Shown piece by piece: positions 26,701 to 36,777 of a stretch of DNA of 64,000 nt. The notes under the pieces are model-generated. The model saw only the letters and a list, made by a program, of their open reading frames with translations. It had not been told where the DNA came from and searched no databases. The DNA comes from Smittia aterrima (Eukaryota; Arthropoda; Insecta; Diptera; Chironomidae). The stretch lies in NCBI GenBank assembly GCA_033063855.1, contig CP093830.1:10416854-10480853 (forward strand), read 5' to 3'. Position 1 is the first letter of the stretch. Every line of letters starts with the position of its first letter. The translations under genes and the position numbers were made by a program.

Positions 26701-26840
26701 ACCTGAGGTTATACATTCGCAAGCCATTGTAATGAGCCTCTCCTTTCATTCCAATCAATTAGATATTCGAGTTCAATGGATCAACATTCCAAGTACAGCA
26801 AAGCGATCAATCCTCCGATTACATTGGAGAATTGATGTGA
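8751..26840 (+). CDS. Cad87A: Cadherin-87A-like multi-repeat transmembrane cadherin (17 exons)
   Basis: Calcium-dependent adhesion receptor of the plasma membrane. My coding exons are 8751-8811, 10706-10917, 10979-11119, 11784-13444, 13538-13667, 13773-13896, 14163-14680, 14814-14918, 22249-22435, 23039-23278, 23437-24725, 24793-24967, 25141-25268, 25573-25860, 25936-26186, 26305-26662 and 26763-26840. All junctions keep frame and give 1981 residues, close to Drosophila Cad87A (about 1975 from memory). Exon 1 encodes a signal peptide (MNQHGTSLLLLLTALF). Thirteen inter-repeat linkers (for example LDENDNPPEF, RDVNDVPPTF, TDVNDNFPQF, WDVNDNLPTF) define 14 cadherin repeats with LDRE/LDYE motifs. 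Residues about 1657-1770 form a membrane-adjacent domain, followed by a transmembrane helix at about 1774-1798 and a cytoplasmic tail with the motif NPLWIEQKLKIYEEQELTM and an Asn/Ser-rich stretch. Two donors are weak (GTCAGT after exon 7, GTTCGT after exon 12). Cadherin identity is certain. Cad87A rather than Cad88C or Cad99C is inferred from length and sequence feel. Confidence 0.88.
8812..10705 (+). other. Intron 1 of the cadherin gene
   Basis: A 1.9-kb intron with consensus ends (GTAAGT and TTTTCAG) separates the signal-peptide exon from the first cadherin repeat. It is AT-rich and I see no gene, repeat array or hairpin in it. First introns often carry enhancers, but nothing specific stands out. 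Confidence 0.7.
11120..11783 (+). other. Intron 3 of the cadherin gene
   Basis: A 664-bp intron bounded by GTAAGT and an acceptor CAG at 11781-11783. A short open frame inside (about 11491-11685) has no cadherin character and is treated as chance. Nothing else is visible. Confidence 0.75.
15653..15688. repeat. Interrupted (GTCT)n microsatellite
   Basis: Two runs of GTCT/CTGT units are separated by a few bases inside cadherin intron 8. This is simple-sequence DNA, likely length-variable between individuals, with no sign of function. Confidence 0.8.
17143..17173. repeat. Direct repeat of TCATAAATATTC
   Basis: The 12-mer TCATAAATATTC occurs at 17143-17154 and again at 17162-17173, a 19-bp period, inside cadherin intron 8. 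The CATAAA core (TTTATG on the other strand) resembles posterior Hox or Caudal binding sites. Whether it is an enhancer element is a guess. Confidence 0.4.
19091..19096 (-). terminator. Polyadenylation signal of the nested gene
   Basis: AATAAA on the minus strand, about 120 nt past the stop codon of the nested secreted-protein gene. It is the first canonical signal downstream of that stop. Confidence 0.5.
19216..20109 (-). CDS. Unrecognised secreted helical protein, intronless, nested in cadherin intron 8
   Basis: A single-exon gene on the strand opposite to the cadherin, entirely inside its intron 8. I take the ATG at 20109, giving 297 residues. The frame stays open 33 codons further upstream, but the TATA box and initiator place transcription start near 20145, downstream of that upper ATG, and the chosen Met begins a textbook signal peptide (MKVFAFAFIALVAIAGVSA, probably cut before Q). 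The mature chain is almost entirely predicted amphipathic and hydrophobic helix rich in Leu, Val, Ile, Lys, Glu and Thr. It has three Cys (a CVVYSC pair in the middle and a C-terminal Cys) and two N-glycosylation sequons (NDT, NAS). I recognise no domain. A secreted lipid-binding, salivary, gut or hemolymph protein would fit, but that is speculation. Confidence 0.78.
   Translation of the reverse strand: MKVFAFAFIALVAIAGVSAQSNDTSALDLELEEVTTSLKEVVEELINVIADLQKDLNALVNTVTDKLKSIVTKITGAQTNLQSVLDGLLSDANGLIKFVLNIVLGFVQVLIEIVRTALDLLLTASIKAVKSAVNAILEVLNKLIELLTNASPDVDKIVKGAVCVVYSCVNRIIVELKEATVELRETISKLPQTVTKALNLVVEGTTEVAEDIIEELLSFIEKLTQALKGDWSSFNLVNIIGSLVAKVPGYIKTLLVTVPTYLTIALTDITGTAFVQVSNIIALTAKIAAAVVEESIC
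20141..20178 (-). promoter_or_regulatory. TATA box and initiator of the nested gene
   Basis: On the minus strand TATAAAAG occupies 20178-20171. An arthropod initiator TCAGT(TT) lies at 20147-20141, with its A at 20145, 33 bases downstream of the first T of the TATA box. This is normal core-promoter spacing. It predicts a 5' UTR of about 36 nt and fixes the start codon at 20109. TATA promoters in insects usually mark tissue- or stage-specific genes. Confidence 0.7.
20179..22248. other. Last part of cadherin intron 8
   Basis: Upstream flank of the nested gene and the rest of the large intron up to the acceptor TTTGACAG at 22248. Open frames are short and featureless. Regulatory DNA for the nested gene would be expected near 20.2-20.8 kb, but no specific site is recognisable. 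Confidence 0.6.
22436..23038 (+). other. Intron 9 of the cadherin gene
   Basis: A 603-bp intron with GTAAAC donor and TTCAG acceptor. I see nothing in it beyond AT-rich sequence. Confidence 0.75.
26663..26762 (+). other. Last cadherin intron, possibly retained
   Basis: A 100-bp intron with a GTGAGT donor and an AATTAG acceptor. If unspliced, translation stops after five extra residues (VSDYL) at 26680. If spliced, 25 further residues follow, ending YIGELM at 26840. The spliced form is preferred because the last exon is open, in frame and bounded by usable signals. Confidence 0.65.
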
Positions 26841-26915
26841 AATGAGAATCTTCATTAATTTGTGGAGACAATGACATGGAAGCTTAGAACAACGGCAACA
26901 ACAAAAAATTAAGAC

Positions 26916-26921
26916 AATAAA
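26916..26921 (+). terminator. Polyadenylation signal of the cadherin gene
   Basis: AATAAA 76 nt after the cadherin stop codon is the nearest canonical signal. Others lie further downstream (for example near 27.93 kb), so a longer 3' UTR is possible. Confidence 0.4.
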
Positions 26922-29900
26922 TTAGCAGAAAATTCTCGAACTTGTTTGAAAACCTTAAAGAGAAACTCAGCAGCTTTTATGCAGAATCTAGTTTGATATT
27001 TTAAATCTCCATGATGAAAAGGGCACGACAGCGATGTAAATGATTTCTGTTTTGATGAGGTTACTCTCTAAAGGGTTTAGATTTGTTTCAATCAGTGTTG
27101 CTCAACGTTCGTGACGTGAGGACTTTAAATTTAAAATTATTCTTCGCCTCACTTCACATGGTTTGAGCAACTTTCTCTTAGAAAAAGGATAGACCGCGAA
27201 TGCCAAAAACATTGTAAACAGTGGAGAAAAAAAATTGTTTTTCTGATTCAAAATGTTTTACATTTTCGGTAAAGTGGTTGGTGGGTGAATGTGATTTTAG
27301 ATTGTCAGCTCATACTGTAAATGAAATGAACTTGCGGTGCTACAAAAAAATATATAAAATTGAACGTTGTTTATTTTCTAAAAAATCTCATTCAACTCGA
27401 GTCTCAAAATTCATGAGAATCATCACGAGTTTCATGTAAACATCTCAAAAACTTTCAAACCATCCTTCACGTTCAATCAATCACTGAAGCTTGCTGGAAC
27501 AATCTAGACTCGCATCAGCCAACGATCTTAACTCGAAAATCGATATTATCTTGCCATTAGCGAAGTGCAAACCATCGACTCTTTCACAAAGTTCAACACA
27601 AGCGAGTTGAGTGAAGTTTCTAATCCAACACTTCAATTTATCATTTTCTCAAATCTCCACAACATTCACAAGGAAAAACTTTTTAAGCTGTAAATCTAGA
27701 CGAACAAATTATGAAATGTTTGCGTCGGAACGGTGGTTGTCTGTCTCGTTAGAATTAAGGGGATGAAAAAACTTGAGTGCAAAGAAGACGAAAGTTTAAG
27801 TTAATCATGGAAATGATGCTTTCTTTTCACAGTCAGGGTATCAAGTTGATGTAAATGTAATTTATTTATGCGTGAAACGAGCGGGAAGTCGAAAGAAATT
27901 ATGTTGATTTTCAATCTTAATATTTAATAATAAAAAACGATGTTTTAATTATTTTTATGACGAGACTTCTTTTGTTGTTTGGTGAAAGAAAATTTTCTTT
28001 TCAGTTTCACCTTTGCCATCTTCGGAGGAAAAGAAATCGCTGAATCCTAAATTTCCAGGCAAAATAAACAATCGTGAAAGATGAGCGACAACGAGGAGAA
28101 GAAGAAGTCAAATGTTTCCTGTCGTCGTATCTCGATTTTGTGCCTTCAATTTCAATCTCAATATTTCCGAGTTTCAATTTTTATTTCCCTTATCACAAAT
28201 TGAAACATTAGTCTCGACTCTTGATATTAACTTCATCCGCGATTGACTAGAAGCAGATTAAAGACTCGATGGAATTGAAAGAGCTTTAATGAGAACTGGA
28301 GGTAAGTAATGAAATATTCTGACGAATCTTCTGAGAAGAGAGAGCACTTCCGACCTTGTTTGCTTCATTATTCCAACTCATTCGAATTTGCTGCGACCAG
28401 GCTGGAGCAAAGACCAGCTTAATAAACATTTCAATTGAAAAATATATTTCTAGGATTCTATTTCATTTGCAATGAGAGAAGTTTAAGTGGGAAAGCTTCA
28501 AAGTTGAGCTTTGCAGACGTTGAATCAATTGCATACTTTCAGGCGAAACAATTTTTGCCTTTTGATTAAAATGAGCTCATTAGGGCTTCAGAAACTTTAC
28601 AACGTTTTCAATGAAATATTAATTACAATCCTTGTTGCAATGCAAAACTTGTAAGCTCATTGAAACGAAAGCTTTCAAAGAAATTTTAAAACAATAAGTA
28701 TTTCAATTTCCTCGGAGAGATAACTTCTCGTCAACTCCGACCACAACAAACTTAAATGTCCAAACCTCACAACTTGCTGTTTCGCCGCAAAACCATATGG
28801 AGCTCGTTTCCAGATCTTTTTTCCGCCCGAGTAATCTCGGAATCAAAATCAGACATGAAAAGTATTTAAATTTAGGCAAAAGGGATGCGAAGGATACTTT
28901 TAAGAGACCAGATAATTTCCTTTGAGAAAAACCTTCTGTGTATCGATGGACAATAAAAAAATATGTTAGGGAGTCTTCACGAATATCGATTGCACTTTAA
29001 TAGATTGCTCGTTATTTTAAGTGTAAAAGCTTAGAACATAAGCCTTCCTTGCCCTCAATGTTTGTGAATGGATCCTTGTTCAAAGCCTTGAAACTTTTTT
29101 TTCTTTTCTTCTTTTTTGTGAGAACAGAAAAGCTTCGTGACGTCGAATGGCGACGTGAGGATGGCAAAAAAGTGATGAAAAACGTTTCCTTTTCTCGCAG
29201 CATTCGACAACACGCTACACGTTCTTATCGTATTAAAGAATAATTTAAGCAAAATTTTAGGGTGAGCGATCGCTTTTTGGAATCGATTTATTATTGAGTT
29301 TGTTTTCATGAAAGAAAAACATTTTAAATTTAAAATGAAGCTCTTGAGAGCTCACTCCAAAGCGATTTTGTAAGCAAATCAATTTTTCTGAAAATCTAAA
29401 GCCGATGCGAGTGAGAAAACTCACGAATTTCTTTTTCTCTTCTCCTTGGAGTTAAATCATTTTCCCGGGAAATTCTTTGACAGAAACGAATTATTCTTTC
29501 GTTTTCAAATTTAAATCAGTTGAGCTTAAAAAGATTATTTTTGCATTGCTCATTCAGAAGAGCACAAAAAGATTTAATTCGTTGCTTCATTTAATTGATA
29601 AATTTCTAGAAGTCTCTTCAAGTGCATTGTATGCAAGCGAATCCACAAGAATGGCAATTTCAGAGGAGCAGGAGAAAAGCAAAGGAACATTATCATCGTT
29701 GTGCAAAGTGCTTCGATGCTCAGAGTGTTTATGGCACTTTACACAATGCTTCGAGAGCTCTTTTCATCACACGTGAACAAAATATTAAAATTAATTCATA
29801 AAGATGAGCATGGAAGGTAAAAGAGTGACTCAAGGGTGGAAGTGTGAAAGAGTTTTTGTGCTGTTTGCAGTTTTCAACGTTCATTCAATGTTTAATAATT

Positions 29901-32900
29901 GGCTGTAAATTGAAATGTGAATAAAATTAAATTGAGGGTTTTTCATATTCATCGGAATGTCTTACGAACTCTACAGACGCTTCACTGCATTCTGATGGTG
30001 GCCAGACGATTGGAATGACTTCGAATATCGATCGATACTTACTCTGTTGAATATCATTGCGAGCGAGATAGGAAATTTCAACAAACCAATAAATACGAGA
30101 GGCGAGAGAAAACAATAAAATTTTATTTATAAATTTTCACACTTGAATCGAGAGGAAGGAGTTTGAAACGATAAATTTTGGCTTTTCCCAGTTGCGAAAA
30201 GAGAATTTAGTTAAATTTATCGTGCGACTAAATTATAAATTCTTCCCTCTCGTTCTCGCCTTTTTCTATTTGCGTAATGTGATAAAAGCAATTTCCGATG
30301 AGATTTATCGATCGAAATCCATTTTGCGGATTTATCTGATAATTGTCGAAGGTGCCGCAAGGGTTTTAAATGTGGATTACGACTTCCTTCCAGTTCCTTC
30401 TTGATTGAGTTGAAGTGAGGAAGTTCTGCTCGATTTCAGTTGATTCCAAATTCCTTTGCCGAATTGTCTTTTAAACTCTGAATTATTGTAAATACTTTCT
30501 ATCGAAGTCGAACCGGAAGTTTCCATTTCAAAGCGTGCAACTTAAATCGTCGGAAGTTACCTTCATCTTACTTTTATCTGTCGCTTCAAGCTGCAAGTTA
30601 AAGTCACAATTGACAATGAACAATAATTTACATTTCGCACTGCAATCGCTTTTGTTTCACAAAAGTCTCATCACTTTAATGGCTGGTTCCATGAATGAAT
30701 CCTTTGTTGCTCAAACTTTTATTTCCTCGTTTTGTTGGCTCTAAATAACAAAACGAGAAATGGCAAAACATGCAATTTCGTAACAGAAAGAATCCTTTTG
30801 TCACTTTGCTTACTGTCCACAAAACAAATTCTTTGTGAACGAAGATACAAACATGAAATAATTTCAATGAATCTGCGGTGGTCCCGACAAAGATCTGAAT
30901 GACAACAACGCAAGGTTGCGGAGGAAGAGAAGTAAAAGAAAAAATCTTGTAAAGGATCATTTCTCATTTGAATATTAATTGCGGTTGGAACAAACATGTG
31001 ACAAACATTTATTCTCCCTTGTCTGTCGTCTCGTGTGTCGGTCGGTGACTTTTGAAATTGATGTAGGACGATCTAGGGCGGCACAAGAAGCGACACTCGG
31101 TTTCCAAACATGATTAGTGAGGTTTCGAGGGTGGAAAAAAGTTAATCATTGGAGAGAGTCGTAAAATTCACAGATTTATGAGTGACAAAAACGTCGTAAA
31201 AATGTTTAGCTGTCGCATCGAAAAATTGGATCAAGTTTTATGTGAAACAGAACAACGACAAATCATAACTTCTCGGAAATGGCAAGAGCTATGGGACTCA
31301 AAGTTTCCCACAAAGTCGGCAAAGTTCACTCGACCGATTAAACTGCTCCTGGGTTCGTTTTCACGATTGGCACAAAATTTGCCAAAATCATTGTTTGCAA
31401 TGATCTTAAGTAGAAACATAAACAGAGTCAATTGATCGTCAAAAAGCCGCAAAGGAGACTACGATGAGAAATGAGACAAAAATTGCATAAATCTCCACCG
31501 GGAACCTTTAACTTGCTCTGAGCCGCTTTTGCGGTGACATAAAACTCCGTTTAACAACGAAAATTGACAACTTCTCCATTCTTCGGCCTTCTATTCAACC
31601 TGCACACACGCCTTTCATGTCGAAGAGAGAGACTTGGAAAGGACTCACACGAAAAAATGCGACACACAAAGGATCAAAGCCAACAAAGAGTCAAAAAGCC
31701 GACAACGTTTAGGATCACACAAGATGCCGATTTCGAAGTGAGAACTTGACATTCCAAATTGGCTTCCAACAATTCTCCTCTCGGATGATTTGCTAAAGAG
31801 CAAGTGAATGAATTATTTCAATGAAGAGTTTTGGAATCAGAAATTTAGGAAGAGAGAGAAGCCAAAGAATTTATTTGGAAGTTCGAGAAACATTCAGAAA
31901 CATTTAATCAAATTAGGAATTTAAAAAATTACTTGTTCGATAATCAAGTCCATTCCTTTTCGAATCACAAGTTGTACAGAAAAATACTTTCCAACAGTTC
32001 AGTGAAACGTGTTGGCCTTTAGAGCACATCAAAATAATTTTACAATTTTATCTCGAAAATTGAAAAATAGTTGAAAAATACTTTCGTTAATTGACCTTTA
32101 AATATTTATTCGTCGCTCTTTCTGGTCCGCAATGGTAAATATAAATTGAAAATTATATCAAGCCATTCTCGCTGCGATGGAAAATGTTTTTGTGCGATGA
32201 GAAGGACAGAGGAAGGAATTATGAGACAAAAGGAGAGGAGAGCGAGGTTAAAAGCTTTGTTTACAGAAAGTTTTCATAAAAAAAAGTTTAAAAAAAACCG
32301 GAAAAGCGTCAACTATTCAACTCGCAGTTTTCAAAGAGATGACATCAATCCTATTGCAATTGCACATGAAAGCACTTTTGAAATTCAAAATTCCACCCAC
32401 AAAAACTTTATTTCGCTCGACATCAGAGTGCATTGCGTCCCGTTGGCACCTCGGAAATTTTTATGAATATTTTCGGCGTCGCATCGATTGCACCGAAAAC
32501 GGAAAATTGAAATGTGAAGCCGTGTTGTCGAATATAAATATTTTGCTTATTGCCAACTCATGGAGAAAAACATCGTTTCGCAAAATCAGTAAATGTAAGA
32601 CGAGCAGAGACAACATCTGGTGGTGCGCATGGATAATCGAGCCACATTATTAGTGAAAATTATCAGGTAGACCCAGCGACTGAGTTCTTCATAAAAATGT
32701 TTAAGAAATCTTCTCTGATCGGCCACAGAGAGCTGTGAACACACAAATGATTCTGTTGGCATATGCTCGCCGTGAAATCGCCAAATTATTGGTTTTCCAT
32801 TCTCCTCGTCTTCACAAACGAGACGAGCCAATAGACTTGCATCGTCTAAACGTTCGGTTCCTTTACTAAGTTTGTTGTGTTGAATAATTGCCTTTCCACA

Positions 32901-35900
32901 TGCTTGAAAAATTGACTTGAAATGCATACATGACGTAACATCTTGCGGATACTGGAAGGTTTCTGGTGCTCAACTGTCTGACGAACAATAAAAGAAAAGT
33001 TCTCTGATGCGACACTTATGGAAAATTATCAAATTAAATATGAACGCAAAAACCAGCAAAGAGTGTTGCTCATTTCACGGTTCTGCGTTTGCTTCAACAA
33101 ATTAGCGAACGCTTTGAGCTGAGTGGAAATAATTATTTTCACTCGCGTCGTCTGCTGTTGTCTTAATTGCTTTGTGACTTTTTTTTTTGCTCTCGTCTAA
33201 CTTCGCGACCCGTCAATTTAATGCCACTGTGAAATAATAAACCGTACTTGCCACTTCGAAACGTAATCAAGTGAAAAATCCTCGTCAGGTAAAGCTGGGA
33301 AAGTGCGAACGCTCGATCAGAGGCGAGGAAATCAAGAAGGCGTTGCTAACGACGATCGAAACGAAAACTATTTGATTGGAGTCATTTAACACCCGAAAAT
33401 CGTTTTGTGGTTTCTCTCCACGCTTCACTCGCAGGTTCAAATGATGAACAAGCCGAAAAATCAAACTGTAAATAATCAAATTGGATGGGGAAGGCGCTTG
33501 AAATGAGCGAAGCTACATTGAAAAGTGTATCGATATTCGATTTGATACGAATAGTTTTCATGTTGATGAATTGATTTCGAGGACTCCTCGCTCTTTCTCT
33601 CAAATTTCCGACACTTTCATTCCACGCTTGATGATGATACCGCATTTGATGTTTTCATTTACCGCTCTCAACAGTTTAATTAAGTAATTAGGAAGACCGA
33701 GCTATCGTCGACCACATTAAAGTGCTTGTGATAATTTCGGGGCATCAATTATTCATTTTTGTTAGGGCAGGAGGGTAAGCGACTGCTTATTACTGAATTT
33801 GTGATGAAGGTTGTGCAGGTTTTTCCTCCGCGAGAGAACAGAAAATTTGAACAGGAAGACTCAATTGTTTGAAAAACCTTCAACATTTCCTTTCGGAGCA
33901 GCCTCTGCACATCTTCAATAGCTCACTCATTCGTTTACCTACCACGAGGCGAACATTCTCTCGGAAATTCAAATGTAGACCGTGAAATTGCAATTTTAGA
34001 GTTGAGAAATTTCCTGTAAAACAGTTCACTCTATTATTTCTGTTAAAGAACGAGCGAGTGAAGTGAAATGAAGTTTCGCAATAGCAAAACTAAAAGAGCG
34101 AGGCAAGTGAAGCCTCGAAAGTTAAGAAGAAAATAAAAATGTTGAAATCAGCGAACAATAAATGAACATGAAGCCGCGAGTGCCGACAAAGACCGAAACC
34201 TTACATCATCATGAGCTTTGATAACAATAATGAAGGAAAATGAAGTAAAAATGTAAATTCGAGCCTGAGAAGAAGATTCTCTTGACTTTGCTAGACACTG
34301 CGTCTACTCCGTTGAGAGACGTTATTCCATAAACGGATCAATGTCGAGCCTTTCCACTTGATCAATCAGAGATTTTCCGGGGAAAGTGTCAAGCAAACAC
34401 CGAAAGGCGACGATTAATTCATAAGAACTCACAAGAGAAGTGTCATACATGTCGAGATATCCGACTTCTCATGCTGTGCTGTCCTTTCTCAATACGGAAT
34501 GAAGGACTTCACGTCTCAAGGGCATTTCATGTCGAAGCTATCACTCTTTGCTCCGGGAATTGGAAGGAACAGCCTGACTTGTTTGCTCGACACTTTGCAA
34601 AGTATAATCTTTAGATTTCAAATCTGGATGTAAGATTGAAGAGCATCTCGATGCCAACGGCGTGCAGAATTCTCTTCTTCAATTTTATTTTTTTTGGCAA
34701 CAATTGACTGAAGACGATGGATGAGCTACGAGATAAAAGTCAAAGAGAATAAAAAGATGATTGATTTGATATTTATTACCACTTTAGCTTGTAATCTGTT
34801 GAAACGTCGCTTTGTTGTGCTTGTTGTAAGCACAATCTCTGGTAGACCGGTAGCTTAGCATTAAATTAATTCGACAGAACTTTATAATGAAAAGGCTACT
34901 CAGTAACATGACTGAATGCTGATCAATCAACATTGCTGGAGGTTGAATTGACCTTCTCGTCTTTTGCAGATTCTTGTTGAATGGGACGCGTCGCTCTGGG
35001 AATTCTGCTACTGCCATTAATCGAAAATAGAATTCTTGGAAGCTTGTTTGTCATAAAATATTTTTTTTCGAGTCAGAGACTCAACGGACAATGGAAATTG
35101 TTATCACGTACTTTGAAGGAATAAAATTTTATTGAGGCTCTGCTTCATCGCCGAAATTGTATCGCTCAAAAATCTTTTTACGATCTTTGCCGAAAGCAGA
35201 ATTATCGACAAATAAAATAATGAGAACAAACAACTCGGAATTGCTTTTGGGTTCATTGGGGAGACTCGTGAATGGTTCTAGAACTCCGAACTCGAGCTCT
35301 GAACGGTTGTGAAGAGCAATAAAACTATAAAATCATAAACAGCAACAACAGGGAGCTTGTTGCTTGTTTGAATTGACTAAACTCTGCTATTGACTTACTT
35401 ATAAAGAAAAAAACTTTTTTTACAGCCGAAATGTTTGACGATCTAGCAGCTTATTACGGACTTAAATGCTCCATGAAATGTTTCTTTGCTTGTTCGATGA
35501 TTTTTCTTCGTTTTCTTGTCACACAAAAACTGTCTCGCAATGACTGGCATTTAGTGATCATAAAACAATAAATTCTCGACTTCTTATAATGAGACTCAGA
35601 TGTTCCGAGAAGTTTTCTACAACTTTACGACCGTGTTTAATGTCCTTTGACCAGTCGGTAGTCTCTGACATACAAAAGACTTCTAATGAACAATAATTAT
35701 TGTCCTTCGATGTTTCTCTGGAAGGATCTTAAGAGCAAATCGCGTAATTCGCGTAGAAATTGAAATTCTCTTTCTCTGTAAGCTTTGAAAAGCGCTTGGT
35801 ACAATTTAACTCTTTGAGAACATAATGAACAAGAAGCAATAGAATGTCATGATTAAGCATCAAACTTAATGAACAAACGAAACATTTCAAATATTGCGGG

Positions 35901-36374
35901 TTGATTGCGAGAGCGCGAAGCTGATTTTGTATTCATTAAATGAACGTAAACATCGTTTGACTGAAATTTTACGTTTGAAGCGAGCGCATTTTAATGAAAC
36001 ATTTTGCAGCTTTTACTGATGGAAACCGCAGAATTTGACAGAAAATTAATTTTAAAATGAAATTCAAAAGTTTGTAATGAAATATTTTCGTCAATCAAAC
36101 GTAAAATATCCACACGAGATTTCAAATTGAAAATATTTTAAATAATTAATAAAAATTGTTGTCAGAAATCGTTTAAATCTTTCTTCTTGCTAACATAAAC
36201 CTGGGCGGTCGATAAAGCAAAGTCCTCAGCCAATCGTGAAGCGTCGGCATGATCACACGTTCCCTCGAGAAAAATGGAATTAATACCATGATTTATTCAT
36301 CAAGTAAAGCGATCTGGCTTTGTCGACGACTCGCATAAGGCAACGAGAAAAACACGTTCTAGTGGTTTCAAGCA

Positions 36375-36400
36375 AGAGAGACGAGAGGCGAGAGAGAGGG
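36375..36400. promoter_or_regulatory. GAGA-rich element upstream of gooseberry
   Basis: A cluster of GAGAG motifs lies about 380 bp upstream of the gooseberry start codon. Such clusters are bound by GAGA factor (Trl) in Drosophila developmental promoters and Polycomb response elements. The match is simple sequence and could be chance in this purine-rich DNA. Confidence 0.35.
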
Positions 36401-36777
36401 GCTCAGATTTCAAAAGCAACACACAAAACAGAATCGACGCTAATGGGAGGAGTTTCGATTGCACAAAGCAATAAACACAACAAACATTTTCAAGAACCGA
36501 TCATTCTTCAGGAGATTTCCAAGCGCTTTTGAGTTAGTCGCAGTCGAAATCTTGAAACTACCTGTTGCAACTGCACAATTCTCGGGATTTTCTCGTTTCT
36601 CGACAAAAAAAAAAGAAAAACTTTAAGAAGAAGTCACTTGACTCAGCAAAGTGTGTGAATTTTGCTTTTGAGAGAAAAATAAAATAAGAAAGTTTAGAGG
36701 AAGTAAAGTTAAATCGTGAAAGTTTCACATTGAAAAGTTGTAAAACGAAGTTTCCTCATCACAAATTGGATAAAGTA

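Larger units (their letters stand above)
26841..36777. other. About 10 kb of non-coding DNA between the cadherin and gooseberry
   Basis: This holds the cadherin 3' UTR at its left end and the gooseberry promoter and 5' UTR at its right end. No protein with recognisable domains is found on either strand, and no tRNA or transposon. The long gene-free interval before a segment-polarity/pair-rule class regulator suggests enhancer DNA for gooseberry, but individual enhancers cannot be told by eye. Confidence 0.55.
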
